A stretch of DNA of 64,000 nucleotides from Caldilineae bacterium (lineage in GTDB: Bacteria > Chloroflexota > Anaerolineae > DUEN01), in the NCBI GenBank assembly GCA_011176545.1, contig DUEN01000002.1:1-64000 (forward strand). Reading direction: 5' to 3'. The notes beneath the pieces are model-generated. The model made no database searches and was not told the origin of the DNA. It saw only the letters and a program-made list of their open reading frames with translations. This document shows, piece after piece, positions 33,728 through 42,957 of the stretch; position 1 is the first letter of the stretch, and every line of letters begins with the position of its first letter. A program made the translations under genes and the position numbers.

Positions 33728-34219
33728 AGTGATCCTCCTCGTATGATCTTCCCGAGATCTCCTGACCTGGAACGGCCATAAAAGCCGCCCCATACATGAC
33801 ATCCAACCCAAGGTAAAGCGAGGCTGAGCCCCGCTCCATGCACATCAACTTAACAGCGTGGACGAGGCTCTCGCCTCCTACTCCCTCTAACGGTGGCTAC
33901 ACATGAAGTATGGAAGGGAAGATGCGGAGATGGGAGCCCCCGCCTGATATATCGGCGCCACATGAATACGGCATCTGGGTTGCCCGCCCAGACGGCGGAT
34001 AGAATCTGCCGCCACCCTTTATCCGCCTTTCGCCTGCCTGGTAGGGGCCTGGTGCTTCTCCGAACTGCTCAGGATGTAAGGATATGTTCTCATATCACTT
34101 AACTTAATGCCTATGGGGCGTAGCATTCTACACCCCAATTCCACGGTTCCATGCACCCTACCGACAACGGATGCGTTGGCCTTATCTGTCGTGTATGCCA
34201 GTTCCCAGTCGATCCTCAT
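33728..34219. other. Intergenic stretch with decayed repeats
   Basis: No coding region is supported in 492 bp. Near 34112-34155 there is a degenerate copy of the GTAGGGGCG palindrome plus ACGGTTCCATGCACC, a word also present at about 28610. A worn GACGAGGC-tct-CGCCTC hairpin sits at about 33862. No promoter stands out. Confidence 0.5.
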
Positions 34220-35812
34220 CTATCTGAACATGAGGGGTAAGTACAAGAGGGTGTCAGTATAGCGGATGTACTCATCCGCGCCGATGTCATATCCCCCTGC
34301 AGCAGGGCGAGCGTCCCCGTCGATATCTTGAGTCACGCCCGCGTCCACGCCCATGTCGATGGCTGCCGACCAGGGGGTGAGATGATAGTCGCGAACGGCG
34401 GGATGCACAAAGGCCGGATCGTCGGTGATGCTGATCGTCCCAGTGGAGATGGCCCCTCCACCATCCGTGTTCAAGCCGTTGTCCCACCACAGCGTGGCTT
34501 CCAGCGTGACCGTGCTGCCCATCACGGCGTAGACGCCCGCGCCCTGGTGACCGGCGATGATGGTATTGGTAAGAGCCAGGGTGGCGGCTTCGCCTACGAA
34601 GATCGTCGGGCCGTCCCCCACATTATCGGCGACGGTGGTGTGCAGCACACGTCCCAAGGCGGGCTCCTCCATCGCGCCCTCGATGTGGAGCCCGCTGCCC
34701 CGGGTGCTGGCGCGGTTCTGGGCGATCATTGTGTTGGTCATGGTGACCGGGGCACTGCGGAAGATATCAATCCCGCCCCCCAGGCTGAGGCGAGAGAATC
34801 CCGGAGTGGCCGCGTTGTCAATGATGCTATCGCCCTCGAGCGCGGCGCGGGTATACCACAAGCTCAGCCCGCCGCCCAGGCCGAGGGAGGCCGTGCTGGC
34901 CACGTTGTCCCGTATCGTATTGCCCCCCAGCACAGCATCGCTCTTGAAGAGGCGCAGCCCGCCTCCGTAGCCGACCGAGGCCGTACTGGCCACGTTCCCC
35001 TCCACCAGATTATCCCGCAGTGTGACATCGGCTTCGTAAGCGTAGATCCCGCCGCCGGAACCCCTCCCGCCCGCACTGGCCGTGTTCGCCCGAACGAGAT
35101 TCCCATCGAGCGTAGCCGTGCTGAAGACAATGCCCAGCCCGCCGCCCTCGCCCAGATCAGCCACGCTGGCCACGTTGCCCTGCACCGTATTGCCGCTGAT
35201 GGTGGCATTGCCCTGATGGAGGAACATCCCACCGCCGTAGCCCTGGCCGGCCGTGCTGGCCGTGTTGCTGTAGATCCCATTGTCGCGAAGGATGACCGTC
35301 GCCCGGCGGACGTATATCCCGCCCCCGGCGTCGAATCCCCCTGGCCCCCCGCCCAATCCCGTGGCGTCTCCGCCGGTGATGTGGAGCCCTTCGACCGTAA
35401 GGGAGATAGCACCGGTGACATAAATCACTCGTCCCTGGCCCTGGGCGTCCAGGATGGAGGGATGGATATCAGGGCTGGGATGCTCCCAATCCTCCGGGGA
35501 ATAGCCGCCGCGAAGGGTCACCGATTTGTCGATGTACACCACCTGGGTGACGCCGGAGCGAACGCTGACGTCGGTATAGATTCCCGCGGCGATGCGGATC
35601 TCATCGCCCTCTTCGGCTTGGTCCACCGCGTACTGCACAGTGCGGCATGGAAGGGTCACGCTCCCACAGCCGAGTGCGTCCGTGCCGGAAGGAGCCACGC
35701 GGATGACCCCTGTGCCCGATTGGGCTGACGCGATCTCGGATATGCTGCCCAGCAGCCACAGCAGGGCCATAGCGACGGCATAAGCCGCCAATATCCTCAT
35801 CCTCTCTATCAC
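34220..35812 (-). CDS. Secreted right-handed beta-helix protein
   Basis: 530 residues. A signal peptide covers about 1-30 (MALLWLLGSISEIASAQS). Residues 35-120 match the start of Q-anchor beta-helix proteins (VAPSGTDALGCGSVTLPCRTVQYAVDQA, IAAGIYTD, LRGGYS). Residues of about 125-440 form a beta-helix with repeats of about 38 residues around GGGLxLxxSxAxLxGNxIxxNxASTAS. The end has the choice-of-anchor Q motif (PWSAAIDMGVDAG, DIDGDARPAAGGYDIGADEY) and finishes with LYLPLMFR. Similar short tails end many Chloroflexota secreted proteins. The fold usually binds or cuts polysaccharides, but no catalytic residues are evident. It is probably surface-attached or released. Confidence 0.85.
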   Translation of the reverse strand: MIERMRILAAYAVAMALLWLLGSISEIASAQSGTGVIRVAPSGTDALGCGSVTLPCRTVQYAVDQAEEGDEIRIAAGIYTDVSVRSGVTQVVYIDKSVTLRGGYSPEDWEHPSPDIHPSILDAQGQGRVIYVTGAISLTVEGLHITGGDATGLGGGPGGFDAGGGIYVRRATVILRDNGIYSNTASTAGQGYGGGMFLHQGNATISGNTVQGNVASVADLGEGGGLGIVFSTATLDGNLVRANTASAGGRGSGGGIYAYEADVTLRDNLVEGNVASTASVGYGGGLRLFKSDAVLGGNTIRDNVASTASLGLGGGLSLWYTRAALEGDSIIDNAATPGFSRLSLGGGIDIFRSAPVTMTNTMIAQNRASTRGSGLHIEGAMEEPALGRVLHTTVADNVGDGPTIFVGEAATLALTNTIIAGHQGAGVYAVMGSTVTLEATLWWDNGLNTDGGGAISTGTISITDDPAFVHPAVRDYHLTPWSAAIDMGVDAGVTQDIDGDARPAAGGYDIGADEYIRYTDTLLYLPLMFR

Positions 35813-35854
35813 ATTTCACGCTTTATGTTTTATTTAGAATCTGGCAGTCAGGGA

Positions 35855-36631
35855 TCAGCCCGGCTTGCGGGCCTCGATCCAATATTTCCTCGCCTCGAAG
35901 ATCAACTCTTCGCCGCTCTCTAGTCTGCTCTGAAGCTCCAGCAAGCGATCCAGATGTGTGTCCACCGAAAAGCCGGGTACAAGCCACGGAATCGCCTTTA
36001 GGTAGTATACGATGGCTCCTACGTCGGAGAAGACCAGCTTTCCCTTCCACTCCTCAGCCTTCACGATCTCCAGGCCCGCCTTCTCCAGCTGTCGTACGCG
36101 ATTGGAAAGGGTCGCCTCGGGCCATTGCGGCTTGGCGCCAAACACCGCCAGCAGATCCTGCGCCCAGAGCCCATGCACCTGCTGTGTGAGAAACGTGCCT
36201 CGCGGGGCGAGCACACGGGCCACCTCATTCGCATCGAAGGCGGAATGACGATTCAAGACCAGGTCGAATTCGCCATCGGCGAAGGGCATGGGAGCCTTAT
36301 CAGCCAATCTGACGGCCACGACCTTCACTCCCAATGGCGTCAAGCGCTCCTTAGCCAACGCGAGGTTGGGAGGGTAATCCTCCGTGACCACGACCTTTTC
36401 CGGCCAGTATTTCCTCAACTCTAGTAGGCGCTCACCACCGCCCGTGCCCATGTCGAGCGCGGAGGATGATCGGCGCACAAGGACGGCGGCTCGCGATAGA
36501 TAAGACCACGGTGGCTTCTCCTCGAACATCCTGGCGTCCAGATAGGAGAAGTTCCACCCGATGAAGGGCTCGCGCTCCTCGCGCTTCCAGATCCTGATGA
36601 GGCGGTCGCGCTGCGATTCGCTTGCTTTCAT
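35855..36631 (-). CDS. Class I SAM-dependent methyltransferase
   Basis: 258 residues. The motif I strand SALDMGTGGGERLLEL is at about 57-72, VVTEDYPPNLALAKERL follows, and the motif IV block is GEFDLVLNRHSAFDANEVARVLAPRGTFLTQQV. The family is close to RlmA/UbiE-like enzymes but the substrate cannot be fixed. The N-terminus (RLIRIWKREEREPFIGWNFSYL) is typical of a group annotated only as methyltransferase. It stands alone between the beta-helix gene and the peptidases; a single decayed acgctttatgttttat heptad-like word lies nearby at about 35819. Confidence 0.82.
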   Translation of the reverse strand: MKASESQRDRLIRIWKREEREPFIGWNFSYLDARMFEEKPPWSYLSRAAVLVRRSSSALDMGTGGGERLLELRKYWPEKVVVTEDYPPNLALAKERLTPLGVKVVAVRLADKAPMPFADGEFDLVLNRHSAFDANEVARVLAPRGTFLTQQVHGLWAQDLLAVFGAKPQWPEATLSNRVRQLEKAGLEIVKAEEWKGKLVFSDVGAIVYYLKAIPWLVPGFSVDTHLDRLLELQSRLESGEELIFEARKYWIEARKPG

Positions 36632-36698
36632 GAAGATATCCTCTCGATGAACAGCACCACTTCGAGAATAGACAATAAATTGCCAGGATGCAATTAGA

Positions 36699-38429
36699 CT
36701 ACTGGGCCAATCGCGGACTATCGAGAGAGAACGAGCACGTCTCGGAAAGGCATGAAGGCATATTGGCCAGATCGTCCATCAGGCTCGGCGGGATAGCGTC
36801 AGGGTCCGCCGAGGTGGCACCCAGAATCCACTTCGCGTAGATTGGGGTGAGATCGCAGTGGCAAGTCTCCTGTGCGACCGCTAGCAACCCTTCCGGCGTC
36901 GCGATGCGATATCGATAGCGGCTTAAATAGACCCGCAGGAAAGCTCGAAACGCGTCGTCCCCCATGGCCCGCCGCATCTCGTGGAAGAAGAGCGGCCCCT
37001 TGGCATAGACGATCGGCCCATAATCCGCCTCGCTAAAGGCGCTCACGGGCTGCCCCACGGGCTGATCGCGCCCCTCTTTGATCAGCTGACGATAGGGCCT
37101 CTCAAAGGCGGCCTCTCGCGCGGCCGCGGCGGCTATCCGGCCGTATTTGGCCTCCATGTACATCAACGTGGCGTATTGGGCCAGCGCCTCATCCAGCCAG
37201 GGCTCATCCACCTGGTCGCTGCCCACCAAGCCATACCACCATTGATGAGCCGTCTCATGAACCACGGCCCACTCGAAGAACCCTCCCCGCAGTCCATAGA
37301 GGTGATCCGCGATCACGATGAGCCCCGGATATTCGATCCCGCCGGCCGACGTAGGCGTCGCGGCCACGTCCAGCTCGGCAAAAGGGTATGCCCCGAAGGT
37401 CTCGCTGAAGTAGCGCAACGCCCATGCAGCGTAGTCGAGCGCCCGTCGCCCCCCGGCCTCATCCTCTGGCTTATAAAACGAACGCACCGTCGTCGAGCCC
37501 ACGCGAGCTTCGCTCACTTCATAGAGTGGCGAAGCCACGAGGTTGAAATCGCGCATCGGACCGGTCACTAGGGTCCACGTCGCGGTGCCATCCCTGTTGT
37601 CTTCCACGGCCAGGGCTGACCCCGAGGCGGCTATCTTCCATCCGGCTGGCAGTGTGAACCGGACCAGATAGAAGCTCACATCCGCATACACGACATCCCC
37701 ATACGACGGGGGCGCCTCCACGTTCCATCCCTCGTCGTCATACACAGGGATCGAGGGGTAGAACCCGGCCAGCGCCAGCACGTCATCGATGTAAGACAGC
37801 GCGGCGTAATTCGGCCCTGGCTCCGCGGGGACATCGACCGTAAACGACAGCTCAAACGTCACGACCTGCCCTGGCACCAGGGGAGGCATCATCGGGACGC
37901 GCAGCGCGCTCCCGCCAAGCTCCACCTCGGGTGACATGAGGACTCCATCCACGGTGAGCGAGGAGATCTCAGCATGGCCGAAGCCAGGCAGATTGGGGAA
38001 CAGCCGGAAGTAGACGGCATCCAACGGTACTGACTCGTTATTCACATACCGGACCATCTCCCGTCCGGTCACCCGACGCGCAACTGGATCGAACCGGGCG
38101 TCGATCACGTAGCGCGTGGGGCGCAATGTCTCGACGGCCCATGCCACATCCTCGCGCGCCTCCAGGATCATGGCTCGCTCGAAGGGCGCCCACCCTTCTG
38201 GAGCGAGGACGTCCAGCCATGTCTCTGGGAGGGGGCTCGCAATCGGCGCGGCGGGGGTCAGGACAGTAGGAGGAGGAGATACGCCCCCAACAGGGGATAA
38301 CGACGGCTGGCAAGCCGCCGCCCATAAGAGGAAGCAGAGGAGGGCGAACGACGCCATGCCTGGCCATGTCCTGAACAGGCCCCTTTGAAGCCCTCCCCTC
38401 TCTACGGATGCCCGGCCGTCAATATCCAT
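36699..38429 (-). CDS. M1-family metallopeptidase, predicted lipoprotein (second of a pair)
   Basis: 576 residues if started at 38429; an ATG at 38357 gives a cleaner signal peptide (MASFALLCFLLWAAAC) with a lipobox Cys. The zinc site HETAHQWW and the third ligand Glu in DEALAQYATLMYME are intact. GGIEYPG takes the place of the GAMEN exopeptidase motif. The N-terminal beta-saddle domain is recognisable (VYFRLFPNLPGFG). It probably trims peptides outside the membrane. It overlaps the end of a related gene upstream by about 28 bp, so the two form an operon. Confidence 0.9.
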   Translation of the reverse strand: MDIDGRASVERGGLQRGLFRTWPGMASFALLCFLLWAAACQPSLSPVGGVSPPPTVLTPAAPIASPLPETWLDVLAPEGWAPFERAMILEAREDVAWAVETLRPTRYVIDARFDPVARRVTGREMVRYVNNESVPLDAVYFRLFPNLPGFGHAEISSLTVDGVLMSPEVELGGSALRVPMMPPLVPGQVVTFELSFTVDVPAEPGPNYAALSYIDDVLALAGFYPSIPVYDDEGWNVEAPPSYGDVVYADVSFYLVRFTLPAGWKIAASGSALAVEDNRDGTATWTLVTGPMRDFNLVASPLYEVSEARVGSTTVRSFYKPEDEAGGRRALDYAAWALRYFSETFGAYPFAELDVAATPTSAGGIEYPGLIVIADHLYGLRGGFFEWAVVHETAHQWWYGLVGSDQVDEPWLDEALAQYATLMYMEAKYGRIAAAAAREAAFERPYRQLIKEGRDQPVGQPVSAFSEADYGPIVYAKGPLFFHEMRRAMGDDAFRAFLRVYLSRYRYRIATPEGLLAVAQETCHCDLTPIYAKWILGATSADPDAIPPSLMDDLANMPSCLSETCSFSLDSPRLAQ

Positions 38430-39892
38430 CGCTCGTACACCGATTGGACATCTCGCCCCGAGATCCGCTCGGCCTCGGACAGCATGGCCTCAGGGGTCAG
38501 GACCTGATAGCGGTAATCGGTCACCAAAGCCTGTAACCACTCGAAGAAGGCCTGATCTCCCATCTTCTGACGCAGGGCGTGGAAGAAAAGGGCCGATTTA
38601 GCATAGACCATGATCTCGTAGTTGAGGGGGCTGAAGCCAAATGCCGACTGTCCAACGACGGTATCCAGGCCGCTCTCCCTGGCATAGGCCACCGGGATCT
38701 CCCATCGATTATGACGGATCCTCTCCGCCACCTCTTTACCGTAGACACTTTCGAAGTAGATGTAGGCCGAATACTCGGCCAATCCCTCGTCCAGCCAGGG
38801 CCGGTTCACCGGATCGTTGCCCACCAAGTTATACCACCACTGGTGAGCGATCTCGTGTACGATGAGGAACTCTTGCTCCTCCTGGCGCTCGCGATACGTA
38901 TCGATGCCGATGAGATTGACGACAGGGTATTCCATGCCTCGATTCTCTAGGGGGGCCTCCACGATGTTGAGCTCAGGGAAGGGATAACGCCCGAAGCGAT
39001 CGTTGTAGACCTGCACCGCCGCGATGGCATACGCCAGCGCCCGCTGGCCGGCCAGGCGGTCCTCGGGCAGGAAATAAGAGTGAACCGTCGTATCATAGGC
39101 CTTCCCGGAAGCCTTCTCAAAGCGCGGGGAAAGGATCAACATGAACTCGCGTATCGGCCCCGTCACGATCTGCCAGGCGGCCATTCCCTCGGCCGTCGTC
39201 GTCCGGCTCACGACCGTCCCGGACGTGATCACAGTCATGTCCGGGTCCACGATCAACCGGACCTGATACAAAGCACTCTCCGTAAAGGCGACATCCGAGA
39301 ACGAGGGAGCCGTCTCCAGATGCCACTTGAGGCGCCCGCCCTCCGTGTCCATCTCCGAGACCGCCAGGATGGGATAGCTCAGCGGCAGGCTGAGGATCCC
39401 CTGGCTTTCGCCGAACAACGCATATCCTGCAGGGATCAACGGGGCGTCCAGAGCCCACGCGTATCGCACTTCCACCGACTCCCCCTTGGGCAAAGGCTCT
39501 GTGAGCGCGACCTGGATGGCTGTGTTATCCGGTGTATAGCCGAAGGCGGCCATCTTACCATCGACCAGGATCTCCTTGATGGCTATGCTTCCCTGATATT
39601 GGGAGAGATTGGGATAGAGGCGGAAATAAAGCTCGGACAGAGGGAGCGTGTGGGTATTCGATACGATCACGGTGCCCGAACCTTCGAGGTGGCGCGTATC
39701 CACATCGAGACGGAGCTCGAGATCGTACCGGGGAAGCGGCGAGAGGCGATCGAAGTCTGAAGAGAAGGCTTCCAGCAGGGCCGGGCGATATGGCGCGTAT
39801 GGATCCGGTGGGGACGCTAAGTCCTCCCCCAGGCAGGCGGTGAGGAGAACCACGACGATCAGCATCCCTGTAAGCCAGCGTATCGCGCTCAT
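38402..39892 (-). CDS. M1-family metallopeptidase, predicted lipoprotein (first of a pair)
   Basis: 496 residues from the ATG at 39892; another ATG lies two codons upstream. Signal peptide with lipobox LLTAC at about 16-20. The M1 motif HEIAHQWWYNLVGNDPVNRPWLDEGLAEY includes the zinc ligands; NRGMEYPVV lies where GAMEN would be. It shares the layout LYFRLYPNLSQYQG with the second copy but the two differ strongly, so the duplication is old. A near-consensus promoter lies upstream. Confidence 0.9.
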   Translation of the reverse strand: MSAIRWLTGMLIVVVLLTACLGEDLASPPDPYAPYRPALLEAFSSDFDRLSPLPRYDLELRLDVDTRHLEGSGTVIVSNTHTLPLSELYFRLYPNLSQYQGSIAIKEILVDGKMAAFGYTPDNTAIQVALTEPLPKGESVEVRYAWALDAPLIPAGYALFGESQGILSLPLSYPILAVSEMDTEGGRLKWHLETAPSFSDVAFTESALYQVRLIVDPDMTVITSGTVVSRTTTAEGMAAWQIVTGPIREFMLILSPRFEKASGKAYDTTVHSYFLPEDRLAGQRALAYAIAAVQVYNDRFGRYPFPELNIVEAPLENRGMEYPVVNLIGIDTYRERQEEQEFLIVHEIAHQWWYNLVGNDPVNRPWLDEGLAEYSAYIYFESVYGKEVAERIRHNRWEIPVAYARESGLDTVVGQSAFGFSPLNYEIMVYAKSALFFHALRQKMGDQAFFEWLQALVTDYRYQVLTPEAMLSEAERISGRDVQSVYERWILTAGHP

Positions 39893-39970
39893 TGTCATCT
39901 TCCCAGGACGAAGGGATAGGAGAAGACCTCGAGAACGATCTTAAAAACACATGCCGAGAGAGCCCAGCCC

Positions 39971-39999
39971 ATTATAGCCCAGCCAGCGCGCCCTGTCAC
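39971..39999 (-). promoter_or_regulatory. Promoter for the M1 peptidase pair
   Basis: On the minus strand: GTGACA (39999-39994), 17 bp spacer, TATAAT (39976-39971). The leader to the ATG is about 75 nt. Confidence 0.65.
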
Positions 40000-40039
40000 G
40001 CTGGCGACACAAGCATAACCTCGCCCCCATCCATAAGAT

Positions 40040-40067
40040 TTGCCTGGAGCCGTTTCCTGGGTAACAT
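40040..40067 (+). promoter_or_regulatory. Candidate promoter for the CDF operon
   Basis: TTGCCT (40040-40045), 16 bp spacer, TAACAT (40062-40067), about 30 bp before the CDF start codon. It is divergent from the M1 promoter. Confidence 0.45.
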
Positions 40068-40096
40068 AGAGACAATACGGTGTTTTCGAGGGCATC

Positions 40097-41086
40097 ATGG
40101 GGTCAGCGCAACGAGAGCGAAAAAGCCTCCAGGCAGCCAATCTGGGCCTGGTGGCGAACGCCTTTCTAGCCGTGTTGAAGACGGCAATTGGCATCCTGGG
40201 GCATAGCCCCGCGCTATTGGCCGACGGGATCAATTCCACGTCGGATGTCGCATATTACGTCATCGTCAGCGTGTTCATGCGACGGGCTGGCAAACCCGCG
40301 GACGAGGAGCACCCGTACGGGCACACTCAACTGGAGAGCATCGGTGCGCTCGTGGTGGGCGCTTTCGTCATCACCACCGCGGTTGCGGTCTTCTGGAACG
40401 CGCTGGATAAAATGTACGGCCTCTTCATCGGCGAGGAGAGCTTCGGGGGCGCGGCCGAGATCGCGCTGTGGGTCGCCCTGTTCACGGTGGCCCTCAAGAT
40501 GGGACTGACCGTGTTCACCTATCGCATCGGACGTCAGACCAGGAACGCGGCCGTGCTCGCCATGGCCTACGACCACCGCAACGACGTGCTCTCAGCCTCG
40601 GCCGCGGCCGTTGGCATCTTCCTGGGACGTATGGGCTATCCGTGGGTAGACCCCCTGGCCGGCGCGTTGGTCGCCCTGATCATCCTGAAGACGGGCATCG
40701 AGATCCTGCGCGAGTCCTCGGAGGACCTGATGGACACCGTGCCAGGTCGCTCGCTCGCCCGACAGATCTACGAGCTGTTAGCAAGGGTGCCCGGCGTGCG
40801 AGAGGTGGAGGAGATCCATGCCCACCGGTTCGGCCCCTATCTAGTCATCAACCTGACCATCGGCGTCGATGGAGCCCTCAGCGTGGCCGCCGGGGACGAG
40901 ATTGCCTCCCAGGTCGAACGCACGCTGTATGAAAACATTGAGTTCGTGCGCCGGGTCCACGTGCATTATCACCCCGTCCGTGGGCCATCGCCCTCCGAAA
41001 TGGAGCGACGCTCCCAGACAGCTGACGGGGAACAGCCCACAATAACGGTCTCATATCGCCGCGAGGAGAGCGCCCCGCTCGCATAG
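40097..41086 (+). CDS. Cation diffusion facilitator (CDF) transporter
   Basis: 329 residues, six membrane helices plus a cytoplasmic ferredoxin-like domain at about 210-300. Metal-site motifs are ADGINSTSD at 42-50 in helix 2, HPYGHTQLE in the loop and DHRNDVLSASAA in helix 5. The C-terminal domain carries HAHRFGPYLVINLTI and VHVHYHP. CDF proteins export Zn2+, Fe2+, Mn2+ or Co2+ for protons; DxxxD in helix 2 and DxxxD in helix 5 do not settle the metal. The glycosylase gene follows after 11 bp, in operon with it. Confidence 0.93.
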   Translation: MGSAQRERKSLQAANLGLVANAFLAVLKTAIGILGHSPALLADGINSTSDVAYYVIVSVFMRRAGKPADEEHPYGHTQLESIGALVVGAFVITTAVAVFWNALDKMYGLFIGEESFGGAAEIALWVALFTVALKMGLTVFTYRIGRQTRNAAVLAMAYDHRNDVLSASAAAVGIFLGRMGYPWVDPLAGALVALIILKTGIEILRESSEDLMDTVPGRSLARQIYELLARVPGVREVEEIHAHRFGPYLVINLTIGVDGALSVAAGDEIASQVERTLYENIEFVRRVHVHYHPVRGPSPSEMERRSQTADGEQPTITVSYRREESAPLA

Positions 41087-41097
41087 GAGGGCTATCG

Positions 41098-41721
41098 ATG
41101 GAGGCCACGACGGGGGATACGGGACGCTTCTCGCGCGATTTCTTCGCCCGCGATACGCTGGAGGTGGCCCGAGACCTGTTGGGCGCGCGGCTAGTACGTC
41201 TGTGGAACGGCCGACGCCTCAGCGGCATCATCGTCGAGTGCGAGGCCTACATCGGCCATGACGATACGGCCAGCCACGCCAGCCGGGGGCGCACCCGACG
41301 CAACGCCGTGATGTTCGGCCCGCCGGGATACGCCTACGTCTACTTCACCTATGGCATGCATTGGATGCTGAACGTGGTGACCGAGGAGGAGGGCTTCCCG
41401 GCAGCGGTCCTGATCCGGGCTCTGGAACCCGTCGAGGGCATCGAGGCGATGCGCGAGCTGCGACAGGCCGATCGGAGACACCTCAAAGATCGCGATCTGA
41501 CCAGCGGACCCGCCCGGTTGACCCAGGCTCTGGCCATCGATGGGACGTTCAACGGCGCGGATCTGATCACCGGGGACCTGCTGTGGCTGGAGCCAGGCAA
41601 CCCCGTGCCGGATCACTGGGTGGCACGCGGGCCTCGCATCGGCGTCCACTACGCCGCGGAAAAGGACAGGACGGCCCCCTGGCGCCTTTGGATCCGCGGC
41701 AACCCCTACGTCTCCCGGTAA
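41098..41721 (+). CDS. DNA-3-methyladenine glycosylase (AAG/MPG family)
   Basis: 207 residues. It removes alkylated purines from DNA. Family motifs are FFARDTLEVARDLLGARLVR, the catalytic-region Glu in IIVECEAYIGHDDTASHASRGRT, FGPPGYAYVYFTYGMHWMLNVVT, and the C-terminal GPARLTQALAI and RGPRIGV. GGAGGGC lies upstream of the ATG. It is between a CDF transporter and an APH-type kinase, in an operon without a clear shared theme. Confidence 0.94.
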   Translation: MEATTGDTGRFSRDFFARDTLEVARDLLGARLVRLWNGRRLSGIIVECEAYIGHDDTASHASRGRTRRNAVMFGPPGYAYVYFTYGMHWMLNVVTEEEGFPAAVLIRALEPVEGIEAMRELRQADRRHLKDRDLTSGPARLTQALAIDGTFNGADLITGDLLWLEPGNPVPDHWVARGPRIGVHYAAEKDRTAPWRLWIRGNPYVSR

Positions 41722-41761
41722 GACACAACGTCACCGACTTCCTGGACCCAGGGAGCAAGCC

Positions 41762-42733
41762 TTGTCCGAGTTCCCCACGAAACTCCTCACAGAGCTGGTG
41801 ACACGTCACGTCGAGACGGACGCGGCCTCGCTGCGTTTTACCCCTATTCGCACGGGCAAACATAACCGTTCATACTGGGTGGATAGTGAGGCTGGACGGT
41901 TCGTGCTGCGTATCGCCCCGCCGGATGACGCGGGGTTCCTTTTCTACGAGCGCCTGATGATGCGCCAGGAGCCCGACCTGCACGCGCTCATCCGGGAGCG
42001 CACCGCGCTCCCGGTGGCGGAGGTTATCGGATACGACTTCAGCCGCACGCGCATCGATCGGGATTACATACTTATGCGGGCCCTGCCGGGCACCCCCATG
42101 AGCGATGTCCACGATCTCACGCGGGCGCAGTGGCAACGAGCCCTGCGGCAGGTCGGCGCGTATTTGCGTCAGCTTCACGAGCTGACCGCGCCGGATTGCC
42201 TGGGGATCCACGCCTATGGCTATCTGGGCGCCCACCGGCCTATGGAGCCGCAGCCGACCTGGGCTGAGGCGTTTCGGGTTATGTGGAACAAGCTATTGGA
42301 TGACGTCGAAGCGTGTGGGGCGTACACGGCCGATGAGGCCCAGACCATGCGCTCGCTGTTGGAAGCCTACTTTCCTCTCTTCGACCGCCCCGTCGAGCCG
42401 CGGCTGTTGCACATGGACATCTGGAGTCAGAATATCCTGATCGATGAAGAAGGGAACGTGACCGGCCTGGTGGACTTCGACCGCGCGCTATGGGGCGACG
42501 TGGAGATCGAGTTCGCCGTGCTGGACTACTGCGGCATCAGCGAGCCGCCGTTTTGGGAGGGTTATGGCTCGCAGCGTGACATCTCACCTATGGCGGTGAT
42601 CCGACAGCGCTTTTACCTGCTGTACGAACTGCAGAAGTACATGCCGATCAGCGTATGGCGGCGGCGCAACCGGGTCGAGGCGGAGCGCTACAAGCGTCAA
42701 TGTATCGCCCTGGCCCGAACCCTCATTCGATGA
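41762..42733 (+). CDS. Aminoglycoside phosphotransferase (APH)-family kinase
   Basis: 323 residues, start TTG at 41762 with AGGGAG upstream. The protein-kinase-like fold shows the N-lobe RTGKHNRSYWVDSEAGRFVLRI, the catalytic loop LLHMDIWSQNILID (HxDxxxxN) and the metal site LVDFDRALWGD. Tight homology to drug-resistance enzymes is not evident; many members of this family phosphorylate sugars, choline or amino acids, so resistance should not be assumed. It is the last gene of the CDF-glycosylase operon and ends eight bases from an element inserted downstream. Confidence 0.85.
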   Translation: MSEFPTKLLTELVTRHVETDAASLRFTPIRTGKHNRSYWVDSEAGRFVLRIAPPDDAGFLFYERLMMRQEPDLHALIRERTALPVAEVIGYDFSRTRIDRDYILMRALPGTPMSDVHDLTRAQWQRALRQVGAYLRQLHELTAPDCLGIHAYGYLGAHRPMEPQPTWAEAFRVMWNKLLDDVEACGAYTADEAQTMRSLLEAYFPLFDRPVEPRLLHMDIWSQNILIDEEGNVTGLVDFDRALWGDVEIEFAVLDYCGISEPPFWEGYGSQRDISPMAVIRQRFYLLYELQKYMPISVWRRRNRVEAERYKRQCIALARTLIR

Positions 42734-42741
42734 AACACAAA

Positions 42742-42887
42742 CGCTCATATTAGCATACATGACACACGTATGTATGGGCGAGGCATACCTCGCCCATACC
42801 AGAATGGCCGAATTGTAGGGCGCACAGCCGTGCGCCCTACAAAACACGCCTTTAAGGAAGCAGGTGTTACCTATTCCAATATAAGCG
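42742..42887. mobile_element. MITE-like element, copy 1 (146 bp)
   Basis: Imperfect terminal inverted repeats of about 24 bp: left CGCTCATATTAGCATACATG, right end (complement) CGCTTATATTGGAATAGG. Exact 8 bp direct repeats AACACAAA flank it (42734-42741 and 42888-42895), as expected for target duplication. Inside are two palindromes, 42772-42799 (GTATGGGCGAGG arms) and 42813-42842 (TTGTAGGGCGCACA...). No coding capacity. It sits between the APH gene and the bacterioferritin terminator. Confidence 0.8.
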
Positions 42888-42891
42888 AACA

Positions 42892-42925
42892 CAAAAAACC
42901 AGGCACCGGATCAGCCGGTGCCTGG
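42892..42925 (-). terminator. Intrinsic terminator of bfr
   Basis: On the minus strand CCAGGCACCG pairs perfectly with CGGTGCCTGG over a 7 nt loop and is followed by TTTTTTGTGTT. A strong canonical terminator about 33 bp after the bfr stop. Its T-run overlaps the target duplication of the MITE-like element. Confidence 0.92.
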
Positions 42926-42957
42926 ACGTCCTTCAGACGTGCTCTATAGAACTGGAC

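Noticed and set aside
34328..35728. A 466-codon open frame on the plus strand
   Set aside because: It is wholly antisense to the beta-helix gene. The repeated, high-G+C codons of that gene keep the opposite frame open. The product has no recognisable domain and the true gene has a signal peptide and a clear fold.
41762..42733. APH-family kinase as an antibiotic-resistance gene
   Set aside because: The fold is right, but it stands in a chromosomal operon with housekeeping-type genes and shows no specific match to resistance enzymes.
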